Source of the DNA: Paraburkholderia ginsengisoli NBRC 100965
Lineage (GTDB): Bacteria > Pseudomonadota > Gammaproteobacteria > Burkholderiales > Burkholderiaceae
Length of the DNA: 64,000 nt
Reading direction: 5' to 3'
NCBI RefSeq assembly: GCF_000739735.1
Contig: NZ_BBJF01000005.1
Span: 186,001 to 250,000 of the forward strand
The notes under the pieces: generated by a model
What the model saw: the letters and a program-made list of their open reading frames with translations, nothing else
Told to the model about the DNA's origin: nothing
Database searches by the model: none
Shown here: positions 55,406 to 64,000 of the stretch, piece after piece
How positions within the stretch are numbered: position 1 is the first letter of the stretch
Layout: every line of letters begins with the position of its first letter
Translations under genes and position numbers: made by a program

Positions 55406-55822
55406 TCACGCGTCGGTTGCCGGATCGTACGGCACGACCCGTTCGTGCTCGTCCGCATGGTTGCGCGCGACGATGGCACGCGCGGCGGTGGTGTCGTCGA
55501 GATTGAACGGCTGATGCGGCACGCCGGGCGCAATGAACAGAAAGTCTCCGGCTTCAGTAATCACGGACTCGCGCAAGCCCGGCCCGTAGCGTGTCTCGAT
55601 CCGGCCTTCGAGCTGGTAGATCGCGGTTTCGTAGTCGGCGTGAAAGTGCGGTTCGGCATGGCCGCCGGGCGGCACCACGACCATGTACATCGACAAACCC
55701 GTCGAGCCCGCGGTGCCCGCGGAGATGCCGACGAAGTAGGGCAGCCGCTGGGTTGTTGCCATTTCGCGGTCGGGCCGCACCTTGACGACGAGCGCCCGCG
55801 CGTCGTGCAAAACGTTTGACAT
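55406..55822 (-). CDS. Small cupin-domain protein
   Basis: 138 residues. Cupin motif 1 HAEPHFHADYETAIYQLEGRIETRYG provides His-x-His and Glu, and motif 2 AGDFLFIAPGVPHQPFN gives the last His, so a metal site is likely. Similar to single-domain cupins of unknown substrate. GGAGCGACT precedes the start. Divergent from the AhpD-like gene. Confidence 0.85.
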   Translation of the reverse strand: MSNVLHDARALVVKVRPDREMATTQRLPYFVGISAGTAGSTGLSMYMVVVPPGGHAEPHFHADYETAIYQLEGRIETRYGPGLRESVITEAGDFLFIAPGVPHQPFNLDDTTAARAIVARNHADEHERVVPYDPATDA

Positions 55823-56003
55823 AGTCGCTCCTGCGATGGTCGCCGCCGTTGCTCGCGGTTCGGCTCACGCTCCCTGAGACTGGAAGTCTAGACGATATGA
55901 GCGTCGATATCGGACCTTGTCGAGCGTGACGAACGAGGGGCGGCCCGTTAGCCCGGTTGCTACAATCGTCGTCGTGCACAACCAGATATAACGGAGACAT
56001 AGC

Positions 56004-56609
56004 ATGGCAAATCCTCAGCCGATCAGCCGCTACCCTGTGCCGGAGCCGGGCGCATGGCCCGACGACATCCGCGCCCGCATCCTCGAAGTGCAGGAAAAGG
56101 CGGGCTTCGTGCCTAACGTGTTCCTGACGCTCGCGCATCGCCCGGACGAATTCCGCGCATTCTTCGCCTATCACGATGCGTTGATGTTGAAGGACGGTGG
56201 ACTCTCCAAGGGCGAGCGCGAGATGATCGTGGTCGCCACGAGCGCGGTGAACGAGTGCCTGTATTGCGTGGTCGCGCACGGTGCGATTCTGCGCATTTAC
56301 GAAAAGGCGCCCCTGCTCGCCGACCAGGTGGCCGTCAATCATCGCAAGGCGGATATCACTGCGCGGCAGAAGGCGATGCTCGACTTCGCGCTGAAGGTGT
56401 GCCGCGCCTCCGGCACGGTGGACGAGGCCGATTTTAAAACGCTGCGCGAGCACGGCTTCAGCGATGAAGACATCTGGGATATCGCTGCGATCACCGCGTT
56501 TTTCGGCCTGTCGAACCGGATGGCCAACGTGATTTCGATGCGCCCGAACGACGAGTTCTATCTGATGGGACGGGTGCCGAAAGCCGCGGCGGATACGCCG
56601 AAAAAATAG
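56004..56609 (+). CDS. Peroxidase-related protein, AhpD/carboxymuconolactone decarboxylase-like
   Basis: 201 residues. The AhpD-type site is ECLYCVVAHGAILR: Cys85, Cys88 and His92 with Glu72 upstream. The protein is longer than AhpD (about 175) by a C-terminal tail. It is probably a peroxidase-like enzyme that uses the CxxC pair, cytoplasmic. It starts 180 bp from the divergent cupin gene. Confidence 0.87.
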   Translation: MANPQPISRYPVPEPGAWPDDIRARILEVQEKAGFVPNVFLTLAHRPDEFRAFFAYHDALMLKDGGLSKGEREMIVVATSAVNECLYCVVAHGAILRIYEKAPLLADQVAVNHRKADITARQKAMLDFALKVCRASGTVDEADFKTLREHGFSDEDIWDIAAITAFFGLSNRMANVISMRPNDEFYLMGRVPKAAADTPKK

Positions 56610-56694
56610 CCTCGGAGATTTGCTTCGGGTTCCGAAGCGAACCTCGATAGTTCAGCAAGTGCTCATGAGCGTGTCATCGCACGCTCCTGAGCAC

Positions 56695-57945
56695 TCATGC
56701 CCGTGTGGGTTGCGGCAAGAGTGCAGGCATGTTCACCGTCTTGTCGTCGATCGGAAAGTGCAGCATCGCGGCGATGAGTCCCGCGACAACGGTCGCTTCC
56801 CATAGCAGCGCATACGAGCCGGTCAGATCGAACACCAGCCCTCCCAGCCACGCACCGAGAAACGAGCCGATCTGATGGCTCAGAAAGCAGATGCCGAACA
56901 GGCTGCCGAGGTGGCGCGTGCCGAACACCTTCGCGACCAGTCCGCTCGTGAGCGGGACGGTGCCGAGCCATGTCAGGCCCATCACGGCCGCGAAAATCAC
57001 CACGGATGCGGCGCTTTTCGGCAACACGAAGAACGCGCCGATCGTCACGCTGCGAATCAGGTAGAGCCAGCCGAGCACGTAATGCTGCCGGAACCGGCCG
57101 CCTAGCCAGCCGCACGCCCAACTGCCCGCCATGTTGAAGAGGCCGATCAGCGCGAGCGCTGTGGCGCCGAGTCCGACCGGCATATGGCAGAGCGACAGGT
57201 ACTCGGGCAGATGCGTCGCGATGAACGCCAGCTGGAATCCGCACGTGAAGAAGCCCAGCGTCAGCAGCCGGTAGCCACGATGCCGCGTCGCCAGCGTCAG
57301 CACCTCGCGAAGCGGCGCAGCGGGCGCGTCCGGTAGCGACGAGCCGCCGCGCGCGCGCCGGTCGAGCACGATGCCGAGCGGTGCGATCAGCAGCATCACG
57401 AACGCCAGCACGAACAGCGACGTGGCGACGCCGGAATTGAGGCGGATGCCTTGCACGAGCGGAATCATCAGCACCTGGCCCGCCGAGCCGCCGGCGCTCA
57501 CCAGCCCCATCGCCATGCTGCGTTTTTCGGGCGTGACGATGCGGCCGATCGCGGGCAACACGACGCCGAACGTCGTGCAACTCACGCCAATGCCGACCAG
57601 CAGTCCCATGCCGACGATCAACAGCGCGCTGTTCGGCGCGACCGCCGCGATTCCGAGTCCGGCGGCGAACGTCGTCGCGCCGAAGGCGACCACCGGCGCC
57701 GAGCCGTAACGGTCCGCGGCGGCGCCCGCGAACGGTTGCGCGAAGCCCCACACCAGGTTGTGCAGCGCGATCGCGAACGCGATCTGCGTGACCGGCAAGC
57801 CACGGTCGAACGAGAATGGGCCGATGAAGAGGCCGAAGGTTTGGCGGATGCCCATCGCGGCGCTCAGAATCAGCGCGCCGGCGAGTATCACGAGCGTCGT
57901 TGTGTTGAAGGCGGGGACGAAGCGTTTGCTGTTGGCGGTCGACAT
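56695..57945 (-). CDS. MFS transporter, monocarboxylate/oxalate:formate antiporter-like
   Basis: 416 residues, 12 helices. The start LSAAMGIRQTFGLFIGPF and the loop GAAADRYGSAPVV are typical of the OFA/MCT group of MFS. The R-x-T-P-E-K-R region after helix 5 is present. ATG 57945 has GGAGATC upstream. Substrate unknown. A GcvA-type LysR gene stands 110 bp upstream on the same strand and could control it. Confidence 0.87.
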   Translation of the reverse strand: MSTANSKRFVPAFNTTTLVILAGALILSAAMGIRQTFGLFIGPFSFDRGLPVTQIAFAIALHNLVWGFAQPFAGAAADRYGSAPVVAFGATTFAAGLGIAAVAPNSALLIVGMGLLVGIGVSCTTFGVVLPAIGRIVTPEKRSMAMGLVSAGGSAGQVLMIPLVQGIRLNSGVATSLFVLAFVMLLIAPLGIVLDRRARGGSSLPDAPAAPLREVLTLATRHRGYRLLTLGFFTCGFQLAFIATHLPEYLSLCHMPVGLGATALALIGLFNMAGSWACGWLGGRFRQHYVLGWLYLIRSVTIGAFFVLPKSAASVVIFAAVMGLTWLGTVPLTSGLVAKVFGTRHLGSLFGICFLSHQIGSFLGAWLGGLVFDLTGSYALLWEATVVAGLIAAMLHFPIDDKTVNMPALLPQPTRA

Positions 57946-58053
57946 GGTTCTGATCTCCTTCGACACTATGGTCGCAGCGAGCGTCAGACGCGGCAAAAGA
58001 AAAGATTTCGCCGACAGGTGAGCGCGGCTCACCTGTGCGGAGTCGCGTGAGGT

Positions 58054-59007
58054 TCAGGCCGAAGCGTGGGTCGCGCGCGGGTCGTCGGCATTGACCTCGG
58101 CGAGCGGGTCGAACTGTCCGGCCTCGCTGACGAGCCAGCGTTTGAAGTCGAGCAGTTCCGGCCGACGCTGCGCGCTTTCCGTACTTTCCGCGCTCACGAG
58201 CCAGTACGCGCCCGCCGAGTCGATGGTAGGGGAGCACGCCTCGACGAGCGTGCCGCTAGCCAGCTCGCCGTCGACCAACGGCCGTCTGCCGAGCGCGATG
58301 CCGAGACCCATCGCGGCCGCTTCGAATGCGAGCTGGATCGTGTCGACGCGTAAGCCGCCACTGAGGTCAAAACCGTCGGCGCCGCTCGCGTCGAGCCATG
58401 CCTGCCAGTCTTCGCTTGCGGCATTCACGTGAATCAGCGTCGCGCGGTTGACTTCGAGGTTGCCGTGTTCGTCGCGCAAGCAGTGCAGATACGCGGGGCT
58501 GCATACCGGCACGAAGCGTTCGCCGAACAGACGCGTCCACGCGGTGCCCGCCACCGGCGAGCGGCTCAGGCGAATCGCGAAATCGAAGCCGTCGACCGGA
58601 AAGCCGACCTGGCGATGCGAGGTGTCGACGCTCACGTTCACCTTCGGCCAGCGCGCGCGAAAACTTGCGAGGCGCGGTAGCAGCCAGCGCGACGCGAAGG
58701 TCGGCGCGCAGCTCAGCGCGATCGGACGATCCGCGCGATGATTCGGCAGACGCTGCGTGCCGATCGCGATCAGCGAAAACGCTTCGGAGACGTACGACAG
58801 ATAATCCGCGCCCGTCGCCGTCAGCGAAATGCCGCGCGGTTCGCGCACGAACAGTTCGACGCCGAGCGCCTGTTCGAGGCCGACGATGCCGTGGCTGACG
58901 GCGCTCGGCGTGACGTTCAGTTCCGCGGCGGCGAGCTTGAAACTCTGATGCCTGCCGGCCGCTTCGAAGAAGCGAAGCGCGGGCAGAGGTGGCAGACGAA
59001 GCGGCAT
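58054..59007 (-). CDS. LysR-family regulator, GcvA type
   Basis: 317 residues from ATG 59007 (ATG 59016 would add three). LPPLPALRFFEAAGRHQSFKLAAAELNVTPSAVSHGIVGLE is the GcvA-type helix-turn-helix (TPSAVS). The effector domain covers about 90-300 with VNAASEDWQAWLDASGAD, the usual Trp-rich loop of the type. It is followed by the MFS gene. The frame is open 70 codons further upstream but without family resemblance. Confidence 0.87.
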   Translation of the reverse strand: MPLRLPPLPALRFFEAAGRHQSFKLAAAELNVTPSAVSHGIVGLEQALGVELFVREPRGISLTATGADYLSYVSEAFSLIAIGTQRLPNHRADRPIALSCAPTFASRWLLPRLASFRARWPKVNVSVDTSHRQVGFPVDGFDFAIRLSRSPVAGTAWTRLFGERFVPVCSPAYLHCLRDEHGNLEVNRATLIHVNAASEDWQAWLDASGADGFDLSGGLRVDTIQLAFEAAAMGLGIALGRRPLVDGELASGTLVEACSPTIDSAGAYWLVSAESTESAQRRPELLDFKRWLVSEAGQFDPLAEVNADDPRATHASA

Positions 59008-59299
59008 GTTGTGCATCCCCAGGGACGATGCGCGGCGGGCCGTGACGGTGGCCCCGGCGCGCCTGTGCTGTTTGGCGCAAGCATACCTTGCCGGGCGGCT
59101 GGGGGTTGCGGTAGCCATAGCGTTTACAACCGGCGTGACGTGGTGATTTCGGCGAAGCCGTCTACGGCATCCGGGAAATTTTTTCGGCTCGGCTGTCGTC
59201 CGGTTGTCGATTTCCCGTCGCGCCATTCGTCGTGATCATATGGAGGACGATAGAGCACGACAACGCGCCCTTCATCCCTTTTCGCACAAGGAGAGGCTA

Positions 59300-60028
59300 A
59301 TGACTGATGTACACGCATCCTCGCAAACGCTCAAGCCGGCCCGGCAACTGGCCGAACAGCCGCCGCGCTTTCCCGGCGAGAGCGCCGCCTATCGCCGCGC
59401 GCGCAACGAGCTGCTAGCCGAGGAGATCGAATTGCGCCGCCATATCGAACGGGTCGCGGTGCAGCGCCGCGCGCTGCCGCCCGGCGGCGTCGTGCCGGAG
59501 GATTATCGTTTCGAAGGCGAAGCGGGCCCGGTGACACTTGCGCAGATGTTCGGCGATCACGACACGCTCGTCACCTACAACTGGATGTTCGGCCCGCAGC
59601 GCGCGCGGCCTTGTCCAATGTGCACATCGCTGCTGAGCGCTTACGACGGCGAGATGCCCGATATCCTGCAACGCGTCGCGTTCGCGGTGATCGGTCGCGC
59701 GCCGATCGAGAAGCTGGTCGCGTTCAAGAAGGAACGGGGCTGGCGGCATCTGCGGTTGTACTCGTCGGGCGGCAACACGTTCAATCGCGATTACGCGGCC
59801 GAAGATCCGAGTGGCGACGACAATCCCGCGCTCAATGTGTTCACGCGTTCGGATGGCATAGTGCGGCACTTCTGGGCCGAGGAGATGGGACCGGCGACAG
59901 CGGACCCCGGTCAGGATCCGCGCGGCGCACCCGATCCGATGCCGCTGTGGACGATCCTCGACATGACGCCGGGCGGCCGTGGCAGCGATTGGTATCCGAA
60001 GCTGGAATACCCGGGCACGCCGCGTTGA
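59300..60028 (+). CDS. DUF899 family protein, thioredoxin-like
   Basis: 242 residues. The DUF899 pattern: RRARNELLAEEIELRRHIERVAVQRRALPPGG, GPVTLAQMFGDHDTLVTYNWMFGP, then the RPCPMCTSLLSAYDGE site with Cys105 and Cys108, and NTFNRDYAAED. The family has a thioredoxin-like fold and is mostly uncharacterised. AAGGAG stands at 59288-59293. Single gene. Confidence 0.88.
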   Translation: MTDVHASSQTLKPARQLAEQPPRFPGESAAYRRARNELLAEEIELRRHIERVAVQRRALPPGGVVPEDYRFEGEAGPVTLAQMFGDHDTLVTYNWMFGPQRARPCPMCTSLLSAYDGEMPDILQRVAFAVIGRAPIEKLVAFKKERGWRHLRLYSSGGNTFNRDYAAEDPSGDDNPALNVFTRSDGIVRHFWAEEMGPATADPGQDPRGAPDPMPLWTILDMTPGGRGSDWYPKLEYPGTPR

Positions 60029-60067
60029 GCGCAGGGTTGCAGGGCGATGTTGCGTGAGGTCGTGTGA

Positions 60068-62043
60068 CTACCGCTGCGCCCCCACCTCATCGACCTCTCC
60101 CGTTGCCGCTTGCAGATAAGCGGCAACGGCGCATGCGCGCATCGGCTGGCTGAACAGATAGCCCTGCACCGCGCGAGCGCCGAGCGCCTTCACGACCTCG
60201 GCCTGCGCTGTCGTTTCGAGTCCTTCCACCACGCATTCGAGACCGAGGTTCTTGCACAGGTCGAGGACCGATTTGACGATCTTTTTCGATGCGCTGTTCG
60301 AATCCACGTCGGTCACGAAGCTGCGGTCGATCTTGATCGTGTCGAACGGCAGACGATGCACGTAGCTCAGACTCGAATAGCCGGTGCCGAAGTCGTCGAG
60401 CGATACGCGGCAGCCGGCCTGCTTGATCATCGTCAGCGCGCTGCGGGCCTGTTCGAAATCGCGCGTCACGGCGGTTTCCGTAATCTCGAACGACACGCGA
60501 TGCGGCGGCACGCCGCTCGCCGACACGATATCGATCAGGCGGCGCGCGCGCGCCGATGTCGAGATGTCGATCGCGGACAGATTGAACGACAGAAACAGAT
60601 CGCACGGCCAGCGCGACACTTCGTCGAGCGCTTTGTGCAACAACACCTCGGTGATGTGCAAAATCAGTTCGGTGCGCTCCGCGATGCGGATGAACTCTTC
60701 CGGCCTGACCACGCCGAGCCGCGCGTTATGCCAGCGCCCGAGCGCTTCCAGACCGATGGGGCGCTGGGCCAGCAGATCGTAGATCGGCTGGAACTCGAGG
60801 AACAGTTCCGCTTCGAGGTCGGCGTGACGCAGTTCCTGGGTCACGAGGCTCGAACGCCGGATACGCGTTTCGTGTTCGGTCGAGAAGATCACCGGCTTGC
60901 CGCGGCGGCTTTCCTTGCCGAAATACAACGCGGCGTCTGCGCGTTCGAACACCTGCGCGACCGTCGTGCCGGCTTCGGGAAACGCGGCCCAGCCGATCGT
61001 GCCCGACAGCTCGGCAATATTGCCCGCCACGCGATATGGCGCACTCAGCGCATCGCAAATGCGCTGGCCCAATTCGACGAGCGCGTCGTCGGATAGCTTG
61101 TGCTGCACGAGTACGCCGAATTCGTCGCCGCCCAGACGCGCGAAGAACAGGCCCGGCTCAGCTTGCGCAAGCAGACGCAAGCCGACTTCCTGAAGCACGA
61201 GGTCGCCGCTCGCGTGGCCATAGACGTCGTTGACCTGCTTGAAGCCGTCGAGATCGATCAATCCCACATTGAAGCCGCTGCCGGTGACGAGCGACTGTTC
61301 CGACATGGCGCGCAACGACGCGAAGAAACTGCGGCGGTTCGGCAGATCGGTAAGACTGTCGATGCTCGCGAGCCGGAAGTTTTCGTCGCTCAGGCGTTGG
61401 GTTTTCTGCTGGCTTGCCTGCAACTCGCGCTGCGCGTGCACCACGTCGGCGAAGGTCTGGTAGTAGAGCTGGATGATCACGGCGAGCGCGACGCCCACCA
61501 GCGTCATGTCGATCGCCATCGCGATAAACACCGGGTAGCCGGTGAAAACGAGGAAAGTCGAAAAGCTTAGGATGACGATGGAAAGCAGCAGCAGCGCGGC
61601 CGTACGCAGGTGCATCAGGCAGAACACGCAGCCGACCAGCGTGGTCGCCATGTAGAACGCGACCTGAGCCTGCTCGAAGGCGGTGCCGTACGGAAACAGC
61701 AGCAGCGACCACGCGCTGAACGCGGCGCCGAACAGGCCGGCGAGCCACGTCAGCTGGCACAGTTCGCGCACGGACCTGTCGTGGCTGAGCACACGATGCC
61801 GCACCCGCCACCAGCGGATGCAGCGCACGACGCACAGCGCGCAAAGCGCGGCGGGCACATAGATGGACAACCACGCGCGGGCGCGCTGCGCCAATGCGTG
61901 ACCGCGACGGCCGTCGTGTTGACCAGCAGAATGAAATAGAGAAGGGGTATCTGGCGGCTGAACGCCCGAAGCTGCGAGCACGCGAGCTCGGGGTCGCCTT
62001 CCGCGACCCACAGCGCTTCCTTCAATCTGGCTAGCCGAACCAT
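60068..62043 (-). CDS. GGDEF-EAL protein, split by an apparent frameshift
   Basis: About 657 residues if repaired. From ATG 62043 (AAGGGGA upstream) the frame reads MVRLARLKEALWVAEG, QIPLLYFILLVNTTAVAVTHWRSAPA and then goes out of register; the other frame picks up with AWLSIYVPAALCALCVVRCIRWW and continues to the stop at 60068. Five or six membrane helices precede the GGDEF domain (SLTDLPNRRSFFASL, RLGGDEFGVLV intact, no RxxD inhibitory site) and the EAL domain (GLEALGRWHN, NLSAIDIS, SLDDFGTGYSSLSY, KIDRSFV, VVEGLET). The EAL part has all catalytic motifs, so c-di-GMP breakdown is likely, with possible synthesis as well. If the shift is real, only the second part may be made from another start. 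Confidence 0.75.
61871..61890 (-). other. Frameshift site in the GGDEF-EAL gene
   Basis: The GC-dinucleotide run ACGCGCGGGCGCGC at 61873-61886 is where the N-terminal membrane part and the rest of the protein change frame. Removing two bases (CG) restores a continuous HWRSAPAWLSIYVP. Such runs are prone to slippage and to sequencing error. Confidence 0.7.
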
Positions 62044-62229
62044 TCCCCTTCCCTTTAACGTTTGCGCCGCGCTCGCAGCTTTGTATATCGGCACTGCGGG
62101 TGGGACCTTGAGAGCCTTTCAACGGGAAATAAATAGCGCGCCGCGCAAGCGGTAAGTCCGACCTGCCGCGAGTGGGATCGAGTCATTTATGCCGCGAACA
62201 TAGCCGGCCTTATGCGTGTTTTTACCGAT

Positions 62230-62613
62230 TCAAAGCATCGGGCACGACAACACGCGTTGAGGAGGAGCCGTTATACCGGGTTCGCCATTTGTGGCCGGCG
62301 TGCCTTGAGGCGGAGTGGAGACGAGGCGGACCGTGTTCTCGCCCGCGTTGGCCAGCACGTATTTTTCGGGGCTGTTGGCGGGCTGCCAGTACGCGCGGAA
62401 CATGCCGCCGTCGCCGAAGATCAGCAGCTTGCCATGGACCGTTTTCGCGCCGCTGACCAGATCGACGGGTTCACCGTCGCGCATCTGAAAGCCTTGAGAC
62501 GAAGTGGAAGCGGTGGCGCCGACCAGCGTAGCGCAGCCTTTGTCGTCGGCAGCGAAGGCCGTGCATGAGAGCGCGGCGAGCAGCACGCCTGTTGCTATAT
62601 GGCGAAATTTCAT
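62230..62613 (-). CDS. Small secreted protein of unknown function
   Basis: 127 residues. Signal peptide MKFRHIATGVLLAALSCTAFA, then a mature part of about 105 residues starting with ADDKGCATLVG that contains a second Cys near the C-terminus (VLSCPML), so one disulfide may form. AGGAAATAAAAA precedes the ATG. No family recognised. Located between the GGDEF-EAL and HU genes. Confidence 0.65.
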   Translation of the reverse strand: MKFRHIATGVLLAALSCTAFAADDKGCATLVGATASTSSQGFQMRDGEPVDLVSGAKTVHGKLLIFGDGGMFRAYWQPANSPEKYVLANAGENTVRLVSTPPQGTPATNGEPGITAPPQRVLSCPML

Positions 62614-62962
62614 TTTTTATTTCCTCCCGGATTCTTAAATCGCGCGAGCGTCGCACGTGCCATCCCGAATCTCTGCGATCCACCATAACATAGTAAAAAT
62701 GCTTGCTGATGGCCCGTTACGCGCGGTTAAAGCACTGAAATTGCAACGGATTGTGATGCGTCGCAAACGCGACGAACGCGCAAGAAGCCCGTAAGCGCGC
62801 GATTCTTATGGCACTTTGCAACGAAAAATCGTCAAATTGGCTCTGGGCGGGTGATACAAGCCTTACACGAAGGTTTGCGCGAATGCGCGCCTATGCGTTA
62901 GTGTGTCGGTCCCGGCGCGACAGATGTGGCGCCGGTTCCATGATTACCATACGGGAAGTGCT
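62614..62962. other. Divergent promoter region, small secreted protein and HU
   Basis: 349 bases that include the promoters of both genes. The stretch near 62690-62710 is AT rich. GCGTCGCAAACGCGACG (62757-62773) is an inverted repeat of no known role. Confidence 0.5.
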
Positions 62963-63241
62963 ATGAACAAACAGGAACTGATTGATGCAGTCGCCGCAGC
63001 GACGGGCGAAAGCAAAGCGGCCACCGGCCAAACCATCGACGCAATCGTCGAAGCGGTGACCAAAGCCGTGGTGAGCGGCGATACGGTGCAACTGGTCGGT
63101 TTCGGTTCTTTCTCGACTGGCGCGCGCGCAGCACGCGTCGGCCGCAATCCGTCGACGGGTGCCGAGATCCAGATCGCCGCTGCCAAGACGGTGAAATTCA
63201 CCGCCGGCAAGGCATTCAAGGAAGCTGTCAACGCGTCGTAA
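62963..63241 (+). CDS. HU family DNA-binding protein
   Basis: 92 residues, the standard HU size: [54 protein letters not shown] and [15 protein letters not shown]. The central RxGRNPxTG is the arm tip that enters the minor groove. It compacts and bends DNA as a nucleoid protein. GGGAAG precedes ATG 62963. Whether this is the main HU or an additional copy is not known; the sequence is more Ala rich than usual HupB. Confidence 0.92.
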   Translation: MNKQELIDAVAAATGESKAATGQTIDAIVEAVTKAVVSGDTVQLVGFGSFSTGARAARVGRNPSTGAEIQIAAAKTVKFTAGKAFKEAVNAS

Positions 63242-63453
63242 TGCAACGCGCTTCACGCCGGAGCATCCGCGTGCGCCGAGCAGCGTGCTGTGACGCGTGC
63301 GGCGAGCCATGTATCGGGCGTGAAGAATCACGCGCTGCCCAACCCCCTCAAGCTGCACCGAACGGCGGCTGGTGCGGCGCGTGTGCCTGCGTTGCCATGC
63401 TGAGTCAGTCATGCTGAGTCGCCACGATTAGCGACTCATGGCGCGCCTGGCGT

Positions 63454-64000
63454 TTAACCCGCCGCGCGACGCTTGCGGGTAGCGTCGGCGAGCGTGTCCA
63501 GCACCGGCTCGGTTTGCGCCCAGCTCACGCAGGCATCCGTAATCGACACACCGTAACGCAACGGCACTCCGGCCTTCAGATCCTGACGGCCTTCTTCCAG
63601 GTGACTCTCCAGCATGACGCCGATAATGCGGCGCTCGCGCTGCGTCAGTTGCCGCGCCAGATCCTGCACCACCTCCAGTTGACGCAAATGCGATTTGCCC
63701 GAGTTCGCATGCGAGCAATCGATCATGACCTGCTCGCGCAGACCCGCTGAACGCAGCGATGCGCAGGTGGCTTCCACCGACGCGCTGTCGTAGTTCGGCC
63801 CCGTCTTGCCGCCGCGCAGAATCACATGCGCGTCGTCGTTGCCGCGCGTTTCGAAGATTGCGGCCATGCCCATTTTCGTCATGCCCATGAACGCGTGGCT
63901 CGCGCGCGCCGCGACGATCGCGTCCGCTGCGACCTGCACGCCGCCGTCGGTGCCGTTTTTGAAACCGATCGGGCAACTGAGCCCCGACGCGAGTTGCCGA
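63454..64000 (-). CDS. aroG: 3-deoxy-7-phosphoheptulonate synthase (AroF/G/H type), N-terminus beyond window
   Basis: About 182 residues of the C-terminal half. VAADAIVAARASHAFMGMTKMG, AIFETRGNDDAHVILRGGKTGPNY, then MIDCSHANSGK and GVMLESHLEEGRQDL followed by the GVSITDACVSW end. These are the typical segments of class I DAHP synthases, with metal-binding His of SHANSGK and Glu of MLESHLEEG. It makes DAHP from PEP and erythrose 4-phosphate, the entry of the shikimate path. The open frame reaches the window edge, so the start is missing. Confidence 0.92.
   Translation of the reverse strand, partial: RQLASGLSCPIGFKNGTDGGVQVAADAIVAARASHAFMGMTKMGMAAIFETRGNDDAHVILRGGKTGPNYDSASVEATCASLRSAGLREQVMIDCSHANSGKSHLRQLEVVQDLARQLTQRERRIIGVMLESHLEEGRQDLKAGVPLRYGVSITDACVSWAQTEPVLDTLADATRKRRAAG

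Overview
The window is high-GC DNA (roughly 63-65 percent by eye) with dense, mostly short-spaced operons. Protein content (DUF3564-like and DUF1488 proteins, a DUF969/DUF979 transporter pair, DUF3597, PolB, LysR and GcvA-type regulators, a puu-type polyamine operon, HU next to a class I DAHP synthase) points to a Burkholderiaceae chromosome, most likely Paraburkholderia or a close relative. This is inferred from protein resemblance only. I saw no rRNA, tRNA, CRISPR array, prophage or insertion sequence.

Layout. 1-4.4 kb: a truncated LysR regulator, an aconitase-superfamily enzyme with the swivel domain first, and an MFS carrier, probably one catabolic unit. 4.4-19.1 kb: a coherent low-oxygen block. 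It holds an alcohol dehydrogenase, a [4Fe-4S] FNR-type regulator fused by overlap to a receiver protein whose phospho-acceptor Asp is Glu, a NarL-type response regulator with a PAS histidine kinase, two universal stress proteins, a flavodoxin-like protein, an NRAMP-type transporter, oleate hydratase, an acetate carrier and acetyl-CoA synthetase. Five FNR/ANR-type palindromes with the half-sites TTGAY and RTCAA (one mismatch allowed) lie in front of these operons, and in four of five a plausible -10 box sits at the same class II distance. 19.3-23.2 kb: a three-subunit molybdenum aldehyde oxidoreductase (PaoABC type).

23.4-37.2 kb is a mosaic of single genes: methyltransferases, an SDR lacking the catalytic Tyr/Lys, LysR regulators, a NUDIX hydrolase, a DMT exporter, a family VIII-type serine hydrolase, a flavin monooxygenase, a YihY/BrkB membrane protein and DUF3597. 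It includes two decayed loci not visible as simple ORFs: a DUF6434-like gene broken by one missing base and a cytochrome c C-terminal remnant. 37.7-41.4 kb: an orphan sugar-type ABC binding protein, a DUF1479 dioxygenase-like protein and a divergent AraC regulator. 41.4-48.4 kb: LLM oxidoreductase, DNA polymerase II, a periplasmic PRC-barrel protein and the DUF969-DUF979-DUF2891 operon (putative 5-oxoproline uptake).

48.7-54.1 kb: polyamine catabolism (spuC-type aminotransferase, puuA, puuD, divergent puuR-type regulator) with a 55-residue remnant of a PuuB/OrdL-type oxidase downstream. 54.1-64 kb: a DedA-rhodanese fusion, a cupin, an AhpD-like protein, an MFS carrier, a GcvA-type LysR, a DUF899 protein, a GGDEF-EAL protein split by an apparent frameshift, a small secreted protein, HU, and the C-terminal part of DAHP synthase running off the edge.

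The strongest biology is the 5.5-19.1 kb FNR module: sensor, regulators, target boxes and targets all lie together, resembling in gene content the low-oxygen-activated (lxa) locus known from Burkholderia cenocepacia.
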